6,229 nt of DNA, taken from NCBI GenBank assembly GCA_007121055.1, contig SKMM01000180.1:1-6229 (forward strand), written 5' to 3'. Below the pieces are notes generated by a model that was not told the DNA's origin, made no database searches, and saw only the letters and a list, made by a program, of their open reading frames with translations. This document shows positions 1-5,880 of this stretch, piece by piece. The first letter of the stretch is position 1; the number at the start of each line of letters is the position of its first letter. The DNA is from Paracoccaceae bacterium (GTDB lineage Bacteria; Pseudomonadota; Alphaproteobacteria; Rhodobacterales; Rhodobacteraceae). The position numbers and the translations under genes are program-made.

Positions 1-830
1 CGGCGCGGCGCCACCAGGCCCACCGTGGGGCCGGCCCCGGCGATGGGCACGGCCGCAAGCCGCGGATCGGCGGCGAACAGATCGGCCATCCGCGCCGGCA
101 GAACGCTGGCCCAGCCGCCCGCCGCCACATGTGCCGCCAACGTGACCATGGAGTTCGACACGAGCCGCGGCGGCTTGCCCTCCACCCCGGCGGCGGCCAT
201 GGCCTCGGACAGGTGGTGATCCACGATCCGACGGTTCTGCATGTCCGATGTCAGCAGGCACAGCGGCTCGGTCGCGAGGTCGATCCAGTCGAGCCCGTCC
301 CGCTGCGCCGTCGCACTGTCGGCATGCACCAGCAGCACATAGGCCTCGCGATAAAGCGGCACCGCCTCCAGCCGCCCCAGCGGCCCGCCGTCGAGATAGG
401 TGAGCCCCGCGTCGAGCTCCAGCGCGTCGATCTGCGCCAGGATGTCGGCCGCGCTGCGCGACAGGATCGCCACATGCACCCCGGCATGGCGGGCGCAGAA
501 CGGCCCCGTCAGCCGCGCGGTCATCGCCAGCGCCGTGGGAATCGCCCCCAGCCGCAGCCGCCCCGACAGGCCCCGGCGGGCTGCCCGCATCTCGTCCTTC
601 ATGGCGCGGGTGTCGGCCACGATGCGCCGCGCCCAGTCGAGCACCCGCTGCCCCTCGGGCGTCAGCCCCTGGAAGCGCGAGCCGCGCCACACCAGCTGCA
701 CGCCCAGGCTGTCCTCCAGCTGCCGGATCGCCGAAGACAGCGTCGGCTGCGTCACCCCGCAGGCCTGCGCGGCCCGGCCGAAGTGCCGCTCGTTGGCCAG
801 CGCGATGAACATCTCCAGCCGGTCGATCAT
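1..830 (-). CDS. LysR-family transcriptional regulator (C-terminus cut by window edge)
   Basis: This is a DNA-binding regulator of the LysR family, which act as tetramers and sense a small effector. The frame is open from ATG at 830-828 to the window edge, 276 codons; family members are about 300 residues, so only some 20-30 are missing. Residues 1-60 form the winged helix-turn-helix: MIDRLEMFIALA, then the recognition region FGRAAQACGVTQPTLSSAIR (17-36), ending with the wing at LTPEG (56-60). Residues from about 92 match the periplasmic-binding-like effector domain, ending in the typical GGWASVLPARM stretch near 238-248. A GGGAGGG-type Shine-Dalgarno lies 5 bases before the ATG. It is divergent from the S49 peptidase cluster and may regulate it, itself, or genes off the left edge. 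From memory, regulators with this N-terminus often sit beside NAD-dependent formate dehydrogenase genes in Rhodobacterales; the window cannot test this. Family certain, target unknown. Confidence 0.93.
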   Translation of the reverse strand, partial: MIDRLEMFIALANERHFGRAAQACGVTQPTLSSAIRQLEDSLGVQLVWRGSRFQGLTPEGQRVLDWARRIVADTRAMKDEMRAARRGLSGRLRLGAIPTALAMTARLTGPFCARHAGVHVAILSRSAADILAQIDALELDAGLTYLDGGPLGRLEAVPLYREAYVLLVHADSATAQRDGLDWIDLATEPLCLLTSDMQNRRIVDHHLSEAMAAAGVEGKPPRLVSNSMVTLAAHVAAGGWASVLPARMADLFAADPRLAAVPIAGAGPTVGLVAPR

Positions 831-949
831 GCGCGCCCTCCCCGTCGCCGCATGTGACCACGGCCGGGCCCGGGCGTCCATCGCCGCTGCGGCCGAAACC
901 CCGGGCGTGCGGCTTGCTTGCCGGGCGGGGCGCGCCTAGATGCGCGGGG
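831..949. promoter_or_regulatory. Divergent intergenic region between LysR gene and S49 peptidase cluster
   Basis: This 119-base spacer must hold promoters for both directions. Rightward, TTGCTT (914-919) and TAGATG (937-942) are separated by 17 bases, each matching three of six consensus positions. Candidate operator elements are the inverted repeat CGGC-TTGCTT-GCCG (910-923), the direct repeat CCGGGCG at 901-907 and 921-927 (20 bases apart, about two helical turns), and the 10-base palindrome CCGGGCCCGG (864-873). LysR regulators usually bind such divergent spacers, but no unambiguous T-N11-A site stands out and high GC makes short palindromes cheap. Confidence 0.4.
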
Positions 950-1753
950 ATGAAACGCTTCCTCCCCTTCCTGCCGCAGGACCCGCTGGTGCCGGTCGTC
1001 CGGCTCAACGGCATGATCGCCGCCTCGGGCCGCGTGGGTGCCGCCCTCAACGACGCCGCCCTCGCCCCGGTGCTGGAACGCGCCTTCACCCGCGGCAAGC
1101 CCAAGGCGGTGGCGCTGCAGATCAACTCACCCGGCGGCTCGCCCGTGCAGTCGAGCCTGATCGCCGCGCGCATCCGCCGGCTCGCGGACGAGAACAAGGT
1201 GCCGGTGCACGCCTTCGTGGATGATGTGGCGGCCTCGGGCGGCTACTGGCTGGCGGCGGCGGCGGATCACATCTGGGTGGACGACTGCTCCATCGTGGGC
1301 TCCATCGGGGTGATTTCCGCCAGCTTCGGGTTCCACGAGTTCATCGGCCGCTACGGCGTCGAACGCCGGGTGTACACCGCGGGCGAGTCGAAAAGCTTCC
1401 TCGACCCGTTCCGCCCAGAGCGCCCAGAGGATGTGGAACGTCTGCGCCGGGTGCTGGAGCAGCTGCACGTGGCCTTCAAGGCCCATGTCACCGACCGGCG
1501 CGGCGCCAAGCTGCCCGAGGGGCAGGACCTGTTCACCGGCGATTTCTGGGCGGGGTCCCAGGCGGTGGAGCTCGGCCTCGCCGATGGCGTCGCCCATCTC
1601 GTGCCCAAGATGAAGGAGATCTACGGCGACAAGGTCCGCCTGGTCCCGCTGGGCATCCGCAAGCCGCTGTTCCAGCGCCTCGGCGCCCATCTGGCCGGCG
1701 CGGCGCTGGCCAGCGCCGAGGAGCGGGCGCTGCTGGCCCGCTACGGGCTCTGA
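950..1753 (+). CDS. S49-family (SppA-like) serine peptidase without membrane anchor
   Basis: This is a 267-residue peptidase of family S49 (signal peptide peptidase SppA / SohB), which uses a Ser-Lys dyad to cleave signal-peptide remnants or other small hydrophobic peptides. The nucleophile is Ser96 in DDVAASGGYWLA and the general base is Lys148 in AGESKSFLDPF. The NSPGGS loop (59-64) is the conserved Gly-rich oxyanion segment, and CSIVGSIGV (113-121) is also typical. The length fits the short, single-domain class rather than the roughly 600-residue E. coli SppA. The N-terminus (MKRFLPFLPQDP) has no hydrophobic anchor, so the enzyme is probably cytoplasmic or only peripherally membrane-bound. 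ATG 950 is chosen because the fold begins within 15 residues; upstream in-frame ATG 854 adds 32 low-complexity residues and lies in the promoter spacer. No good Shine-Dalgarno precedes it. It leads a four-gene cluster. Function is family-level; substrate unknown. Confidence 0.93.
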   Translation: MKRFLPFLPQDPLVPVVRLNGMIAASGRVGAALNDAALAPVLERAFTRGKPKAVALQINSPGGSPVQSSLIAARIRRLADENKVPVHAFVDDVAASGGYWLAAAADHIWVDDCSIVGSIGVISASFGFHEFIGRYGVERRVYTAGESKSFLDPFRPERPEDVERLRRVLEQLHVAFKAHVTDRRGAKLPEGQDLFTGDFWAGSQAVELGLADGVAHLVPKMKEIYGDKVRLVPLGIRKPLFQRLGAHLAGAALASAEERALLARYGL

Positions 1754-1754
1754 T

Positions 1755-1979
1755 ATGCTGCAGGCCGTCGCCCTCTTCCTTCTCATCATCCTGCTGCTGG
1801 GGGGCTTCGGCAAGCTGCGGCGGTGGCTGGAGCGGAACACCGGCAGGCGCATCGGCGGCCCCAGCGTCGGCCCGCGCGACCAGCGCGGCCTTGGCCGGCC
1901 GCAAAAATGCAAGCGCTGCGGGCGGTTCCTGATCGGCGGCAAGGACTGCGACTGCGACCGGACCGGCCGCGGGGGTTGA
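1755..1979 (+). CDS. Small membrane protein with CxxC...CxC metal-ribbon-like tail
   Basis: I do not recognise a named family for this 74-residue protein. Residues 3-18 (QAVALFLLIILLLGGF) form one hydrophobic segment. A basic stretch (KLRRWLERNTGRR, 20-32) follows, so by the positive-inside rule the C-terminal part should face the cytoplasm. The tail has four cysteines, Cys52-x2-Cys55 and Cys65-x-Cys67, in KCKRCGRFLIGGKDCDCD, which could hold zinc or another metal. The start is one base after the peptidase stop with no clear Shine-Dalgarno, so translation probably depends on reinitiation; a GCCCG-CTA-CGGGC stem-loop (1736-1748) lies just before that stop. Its own stop overlaps the ribosome site of the next gene. 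GC-rich third positions like its neighbours and the meaningful residue pattern favour a real gene. It might tether or assist the anchorless peptidase; that is inference. Confidence 0.78.
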   Translation: MLQAVALFLLIILLLGGFGKLRRWLERNTGRRIGGPSVGPRDQRGLGRPQKCKRCGRFLIGGKDCDCDRTGRGG

Positions 1980-1986
1980 GGACATC

Positions 1987-2940
1987 ATGGGCTGGGACGG
2001 TCTGATGGTCGCCGCCGGGCTGGCGGTGCTGCTGGTGGCGGGCGATCTGCTGGTGCGCGGAGCGGTGAACCTCAGCCTGCGGCTCGGGGTGCCGGCGGCC
2101 ATCGTGGGGCTGACGGTGGTGGCTTTCGGGACCTCCGCACCCGAGTTGGTGGTCTCGGTGCAGGCGGTGCTCGCGGAAGTGCCGGATCTGGCGCTGGGCA
2201 ATGTCGTGGGCTCCAACATCGCCAACGTGCTGCTGGTGCTGGGGGTGCCGGCGCTGATCGCCGCGGTGCCGGTGCTGCGGGCAGAGGTGTCGCGCGACTA
2301 TCTCATCATGATGGGCGCGAGCCTCGGGTTTGTCGCGATGGCCTTTCTGGGGCCCATCGGCCGGCCGCAGGCGCTGGTGCTTCTGGGGGCGCTGGCGCTG
2401 ATGCTCGCGGACGCGCTGCGCCGCGGCCGGGCCCAGCGCGTGCCGGTCGAGGCGCTGGAGGGCGCGGACCCCGGACTCGGCACCGGCCGCATCGCGCTGT
2501 TCCTCGGGCTTGGGCTGCTGGGCCTGCCGGTGGGGGCGAGCCTTCTGGTGGACGGCTCGGTGGGCATCGCCCGCAGCCTCGGGGTCACCGAGGCGGTGAT
2601 CGGGTTGACGCTGGTGGCGGTGGGCACCTCGCTGCCGGAACTGGCCACCACGGTGATCGCCGCCTGGCGGCGCGAGGCGGGGGTGGCCATGGGCAACGTG
2701 CTCGGCTCGAACCTGTTCAACCTGCTGGGCATCATCGGCGTCGCGGGACTGTTCGGCACGATCCCCGTGGCGCCCGAGCTTCTGACCCGCGATCTGTGGG
2801 TGATGCTGGGCGCGGCGGCCGTGCTGGGCTGGTTCGTCGCCACGGGGCGGTCCATCGGCCGGGTCTGGGGCGTCGCGCTCGTGCTGGCCTATGCCGCCTA
2901 CCTGACGATACTTGTCCTTCAGGAAGGGGGTGCGGCATGA
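1987..2940 (+). CDS. Calcium/sodium antiporter, CaCA family (YrbG-like)
   Basis: This is an inner-membrane cation exchanger of the Ca2+/cation antiporter superfamily, expected to export Ca2+ in exchange for Na+. The 317 residues match the usual bacterial YrbG/NCX_Mj size and are almost wholly hydrophobic, consistent with ten helices in two inverted halves. Both alpha repeats are intact: GTSAPE (48-53) with GNVVGSNIAN (71-80), and GTSLPE (213-218) with GNVLGSNLFN (236-245). Glu53 and Glu218 correspond to the paired ion-binding glutamates of NCX_Mj. The hydrophilic loop around 143-166 (RRGRAQRVPVEALEG) links the halves. The start is well supported: TGAGGA at 1977-1982, overlapping the preceding stop, is a good Shine-Dalgarno about five bases before ATG 1987. 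The stop overlaps the next start by four bases. Actual ion preference (Na+, K+ or H+ as counter-ion) cannot be read from sequence. Confidence 0.96.
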   Translation: MGWDGLMVAAGLAVLLVAGDLLVRGAVNLSLRLGVPAAIVGLTVVAFGTSAPELVVSVQAVLAEVPDLALGNVVGSNIANVLLVLGVPALIAAVPVLRAEVSRDYLIMMGASLGFVAMAFLGPIGRPQALVLLGALALMLADALRRGRAQRVPVEALEGADPGLGTGRIALFLGLGLLGLPVGASLLVDGSVGIARSLGVTEAVIGLTLVAVGTSLPELATTVIAAWRREAGVAMGNVLGSNLFNLLGIIGVAGLFGTIPVAPELLTRDLWVMLGAAAVLGWFVATGRSIGRVWGVALVLAYAAYLTILVLQEGGAA

Positions 2941-3719
2941 GACAGGCGGCTCTGGTCACCGGCGCGGGCAAGCGCCTGGGACGCGCGATGGCGCTCTACC
3001 TCGCCGGGCGTGGCCATGACGTCGCGGTGCATTACGCAAGCTCGCGCACCGAGGCCGAGGCCGTCGTGGCCGAGGCCCGCGCGCTCGGCGTCCGCGCGGC
3101 CGCCGTGCAGGCCGACCTGACCGTCGAGGCCGAGATGCAGGCCCTGGTGGCCGCGGCGACGGACGCGCTGGCCACCCCTCTGACGGTGCTGGTGAACAAC
3201 GCCTCGATCTTCGAACACGACGACCTCACCACGGCCACGCGCCAGAGCTGGGACCGGCACCTCGAATCGAACCTGCGCGCGCCCTTCGTTCTGACCCAGG
3301 CCTTCGCCGCCCAGGCGCCCCCGCCCGGGCAGGACACGGCGGGCGAGCCGGTGGCGCGCGCCCTCGTGGTCAACCTCATCGACCAGCGGGTGCGCAAGCT
3401 GACCCCCGAGTTCATGTCCTACACCATCGCCAAGATGGGCCTGTGGGCCTTCACCCGGACCGCCGCCCAGGCGCTGGCGCCCGCCATCCGCGTCAACGCC
3501 ATCGGCCCCGGCCCCACCCTGCAGGGCGCGCGCCAGAGTGCCGCGGACTTCGCCCGCCAGCGCGCCGCCTGCCCGCTGGGCCGCGGCGCGACACCCCAGG
3601 ACATCACCGCGGCGCTGGGATATTTCCTCGATTCACCGGCCGTGACGGGCCAGCTTCTGTGCATCGACGGCGGCCAGCACCTGGCCTGGCAGACCGCGGA
3701 TGTGATGGGGGTGGAATGA
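2937..3719 (+). CDS. Short-chain dehydrogenase/reductase, pteridine reductase (PTR1/FolM)-like
   Basis: This is a 260-residue NADP(H)-type classical short-chain dehydrogenase. The cofactor loop is TGAGKRLG (8-15), where Arg13 replaces the usual central Gly; this TGxxxRxG form is the signature of pteridine reductases PTR1 and FolM. VQADLT (57-62) and NNAS (87-90) follow as expected. The catalytic set Asp149, Tyr162 and Lys166 (NLIDQ, SYTIAK) has the same Asp-to-Tyr spacing of 13 as Leishmania PTR1 Asp181/Tyr194. IRVNAIGPGPTL (184-195) and the C-terminal IDGGQHL (243-249) complete the fold. Likely role: NADPH-dependent reduction of a pterin such as dihydromonapterin or dihydrofolate in the cytoplasm; another carbonyl substrate cannot be excluded. 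The start at ATG 2937 overlaps the antiporter stop (ATGA), with AGGAAGG (2921-2927) as Shine-Dalgarno; a longer in-frame start at 2796 would lie deep inside the antiporter gene. Confidence 0.92.
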   Translation: MRQAALVTGAGKRLGRAMALYLAGRGHDVAVHYASSRTEAEAVVAEARALGVRAAAVQADLTVEAEMQALVAAATDALATPLTVLVNNASIFEHDDLTTATRQSWDRHLESNLRAPFVLTQAFAAQAPPPGQDTAGEPVARALVVNLIDQRVRKLTPEFMSYTIAKMGLWAFTRTAAQALAPAIRVNAIGPGPTLQGARQSAADFARQRAACPLGRGATPQDITAALGYFLDSPAVTGQLLCIDGGQHLAWQTADVMGVE

Positions 3720-3734
3720 CCGCGCAGAGGGGCA

Positions 3735-3749
3735 GTTCCGGGCCTGTTC
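3735..3749 (+). promoter_or_regulatory. LexA (SOS) box, GTTC-N7-GTTC
   Basis: The 15-base sequence GTTCCGGGCCTGTTC is an exact match to the direct-repeat GTTC-N7-GTTC operator recognised by LexA in Rhodobacter, Caulobacter and Rhizobium. It ends three bases before a TTGACT -35-like hexamer (3753-3758). The next gene is uvrC, a DNA-repair gene, so SOS control makes biological sense. The distance to the uvrC start is about 250 bases, which implies a long leader or a second promoter nearer the gene. Eight fixed bases can arise by chance, but the position beside a -35-like element and ahead of a repair gene argues against it. Confidence 0.65.
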
Positions 3750-3762
3750 GGCTTGACTTGTC

Positions 3763-3779
3763 CACCCCGTGCGGGGGTG
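3763..3779 (+). terminator. GC hairpin after the dehydrogenase gene, possible weak terminator
   Basis: CACCCC (3763-3768) pairs with GGGGTG (3774-3779) across a five-base loop, 44 bases after the dehydrogenase stop. No T-run follows (TCAAAGG), so it is not a classic intrinsic terminator. It could stop or stabilise the upstream transcript, or form in the uvrC leader if transcription starts near the LexA box. Confidence 0.25.
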
Positions 3780-3945
3780 TCAAAGGCCCGTCACGAATCC
3801 TGCATACTGATCAGACTGTTGAGATGACCCTTCCTTTAAGTTCCACCTTATCAGTAGCTTGCGGTTTTGCTGAATTCTTGGGCAATCCGCTGACCGTGTC
3901 CTGTTCCAAGGGTTTTTTGCCCGTGGGAAGAAGTTCTCGACAGAG

Positions 3946-3954
3946 TTATCCACA
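3946..3954 (+). promoter_or_regulatory. DnaA box upstream of uvrC
   Basis: TTATCCACA is a perfect match to the high-affinity DnaA box TTATNCACA, 42 bases before the chosen uvrC start. Partial matches nearby are TTGTCCACC (3758-3766, seven of nine) and, on the other strand, GTGTCCACG (rc of 3961-3969, six of nine). Only one box is perfect, so a DnaA-responsive promoter or titration site is more plausible than a replication origin. Binding is inferred from the motif only. Confidence 0.5.
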
Positions 3955-3996
3955 GATTCCGTGGACACCTTTGGACTTGCGAGAGCCCAGATTTTG

Positions 3997-5880
3997 ATGC
4001 AACCCAGAGGCGAATCAACTCAGGGGGATACCACCGAGCCGACAGGGCACGCCCTGATTGCGCGCGAGGTCCGGAAACTCGACGCTTCGCCCGGCGTGTA
4101 CCGGATGCTCGATGCCCAGAGCCGGGTGCTCTACGTCGGCAAGGCGCGCAACCTGAAGGCCCGGGTGGCGAACTACGCCCGCCCCTCTGGCCACTCGCCC
4201 CGCATCGCCCGGATGATCCGCGAAACCGCGGCGATGATGTTCCTGACCACGCGGACCGAGACCGAGGCGCTGCTGCTGGAGCAGAACCTCATCAAGCAGC
4301 TCAAGCCGCGCTACAATGTGCTGCTGCGCGACGACAAGAGCTTTCCGGAAATCCTGATCGCCAAGGACCACGGCTTTCCCCAGATCCGCAAGCACCGCGG
4401 CGCGCGCCGGTCCAAGGGCGCTTATTACGGCCCCTTCGCCTCGGCCGCCGCGGTCAACCGCACGCTGAACCAGCTCCAGAAGGTCTTTCTGCTGCGCAAC
4501 TGCACCGACGCGACCTTCGAGAGCCGCACCCGCCCTTGCCTCCTGCACCAGATCCGCCGCTGCTCGGCCCCCTGCACCGGCGAGATCAGCCAGGACGACT
4601 ATGCCGCCCTCGTGGCCGACGCCGAACGCTTCCTGCAGGGCAAATCCACCGCCGTGCAGGCCGCCCTGGCGGCCGAGATGGAGGCCGCGTCGGAGGCGCT
4701 GGAGTTCGAGCGCGCCGCCGCCCTGCGCGACCGCATCCGCGCCCTGACCGCCGTGCAGCAGGCCCAGGGCATCAACCCCCGCGGCGTGGCCGAGGCCGAT
4801 GTGGTGGCGGTGCACATGGAGGGCGGGCAGGCCTGCGTTCAGGTCTTCTTCATCCGCGCGCACCAGAGCTGGGGCAACCGCGACTTCTACCCCCGCACCG
4901 GCGCCGGCGCCGAGGAGCCCGAGATCCTGCAGGCCTTCCTCGCGCAGTTCTACGACGACCGCGAGCCGCCCAGGCTGATCCTCCTGTCGCACCCGGTGGA
5001 CGACCCCGACCTCGTCACCGCGCTGCTGTCCGACCGTGCCGGCCGCAAGGTCGAGCTCGCCGTCCCCCGGCGCGGCGAAAAGGCCGAGCTTGTGGAAAAC
5101 GCCGCCCGCAACGCCCGCGAGAGCCTCGGCCGGAAACTTGCCGAGAGCACCGCCCAGGCCCGCCTCCTCGCTGGCCTCGCCGAGGCCTTCGCCCTCCCCG
5201 CCCCCCCGCGGCGGGTGGAAATCTACGACAACTCCCACATCCAGGGTTCGGACGCCGTGGGCGCCATGGTCGTCGCCGGCCCCGACGGGCTGATGAAATC
5301 GCAATACCGCAAGTTCAACATCCGCGGCGACGCCCTCACCCCCGGCGACGATTTCGGCATGATGCGCGAGGTCCTGACCCGCCGCTTCGAACGCCTGCTG
5401 AAGGAAGACCCCGACCGCGAGGGCGAAACCTGGCCGGACCTTCTGCTGATCGACGGCGGCGCGGGCCAGGTCTCGGCCGCCGCCGGCATCCTCGCCGATC
5501 TCGGCGTGGACGACATCCCCCTCGTCGGCGTGGCCAAGGGCATCGACCGCGACGCCGGCAAGGAGGAGTTCCACCGCCCCGGCCGCCCGGTCATGGCGCT
5601 GGGCCGCTCGGACCCCGTCCTCTACTTCATCCAGCGCCTGCGCGACGAGGCCCACCGCTTCGCCATCGGCGCCCACCGCGCCAAACGCGCCAAATCCGTG
5701 GGCGCCACCCCCCTCGACGAGATCCCCGGCGTCGGCGCGTCCCGCAAACGCGCCCTCCTCCAACATTTCGGCTCCGCCAAGGCGGTCGCCCGCGCGGGCC
5801 TGCCCGACCTGCAGGCGGTGGAGGGCATCTCCGCAGCCCTCGCCCAGCGCATCCACGACCACTTCCACCCCACCACCTGA
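3997..5880 (+). CDS. uvrC: UvrABC system protein C (excision nuclease subunit)
   Basis: UvrC makes both the 3' and 5' incisions around a bulky lesion after UvrA/UvrB have loaded, in cytoplasmic nucleotide excision repair. The 627 residues compare with about 610 in E. coli. Domains in order: GIY-YIG nuclease (about 30-110; GVY 33-35, YVGKARNL 46-53, Glu95 in EALLLEQN, Asn107), a Cys cluster (Cys169, Cys181, Cys189, Cys193), the UVR helix pair that contacts UvrB (about 210-250), and the RNase H-like nuclease with Asp411 (EIYDNSHIQG), Asp486 (LLLIDGGAGQ) and His553 (LRDEAHRFA). It ends with tandem helix-hairpin-helix motifs (IPGVG 576-580, VEGIS 608-612). All catalytic residues are present. ATG 3997 is preferred, with GAGAG (3981-3985) as a modest Shine-Dalgarno; in-frame GTG 3961 has none and lies next to the DnaA box. 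A LexA box upstream suggests SOS induction. Confidence 0.98.
   Translation: MQPRGESTQGDTTEPTGHALIAREVRKLDASPGVYRMLDAQSRVLYVGKARNLKARVANYARPSGHSPRIARMIRETAAMMFLTTRTETEALLLEQNLIKQLKPRYNVLLRDDKSFPEILIAKDHGFPQIRKHRGARRSKGAYYGPFASAAAVNRTLNQLQKVFLLRNCTDATFESRTRPCLLHQIRRCSAPCTGEISQDDYAALVADAERFLQGKSTAVQAALAAEMEAASEALEFERAAALRDRIRALTAVQQAQGINPRGVAEADVVAVHMEGGQACVQVFFIRAHQSWGNRDFYPRTGAGAEEPEILQAFLAQFYDDREPPRLILLSHPVDDPDLVTALLSDRAGRKVELAVPRRGEKAELVENAARNARESLGRKLAESTAQARLLAGLAEAFALPAPPRRVEIYDNSHIQGSDAVGAMVVAGPDGLMKSQYRKFNIRGDALTPGDDFGMMREVLTRRFERLLKEDPDREGETWPDLLLIDGGAGQVSAAAGILADLGVDDIPLVGVAKGIDRDAGKEEFHRPGRPVMALGRSDPVLYFIQRLRDEAHRFAIGAHRAKRAKSVGATPLDEIPGVGASRKRALLQHFGSAKAVARAGLPDLQAVEGISAALAQRIHDHFHPTT

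Larger units (their letters stand above)
3720..3996 (+). other. A/T-richer control region upstream of uvrC
   Basis: This 277-base spacer stands out by eye as much richer in A/T than any coding part of the window, with runs such as TTCCTTTAAG and GGTTTTTTG. It holds a LexA box, a TTGACT hexamer, a GC hairpin, a DnaA box and an inverted repeat TACTGAT (3805-3811) / ATCAGTA (3850-3856). One frame is open throughout (ATG 3716 to TGA 3997), but it uses TTA, GTA, CGA and AGA codons that the neighbouring genes avoid and resembles no family I know. I treat the region as non-coding and regulatory. No convincing -10 element could be fixed. Confidence 0.6.

Noticed and set aside
129..857. A 242-codon plus-strand frame opposite the LysR gene
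   Set aside because: It is antisense to a clear LysR protein with intact helix-turn-helix and effector domain; the translated product is low-complexity Arg/Pro/His/Gln.
1127..2225. Long minus-strand frames opposite the peptidase and antiporter genes
   Set aside because: They overlap plus-strand genes with intact catalytic motifs and show no family resemblance.
3780..3968. A 62-codon minus-strand frame in the uvrC leader
   Set aside because: No Shine-Dalgarno, no recognisable domain, and it lies within the regulatory spacer.
3720..3996. Replication origin, suggested by A/T-richness and a DnaA box
   Set aside because: Only one perfect DnaA box is present, there is no cluster or A/T-rich repeat array, and the flanking genes are not typical origin neighbours.
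3961..3996. GTG at 3961 as the uvrC start
   Set aside because: No Shine-Dalgarno precedes it, it adds 12 non-conserved residues, and it overlaps the control motifs; ATG 3997 already leaves about 30 residues before the GIY-YIG domain.
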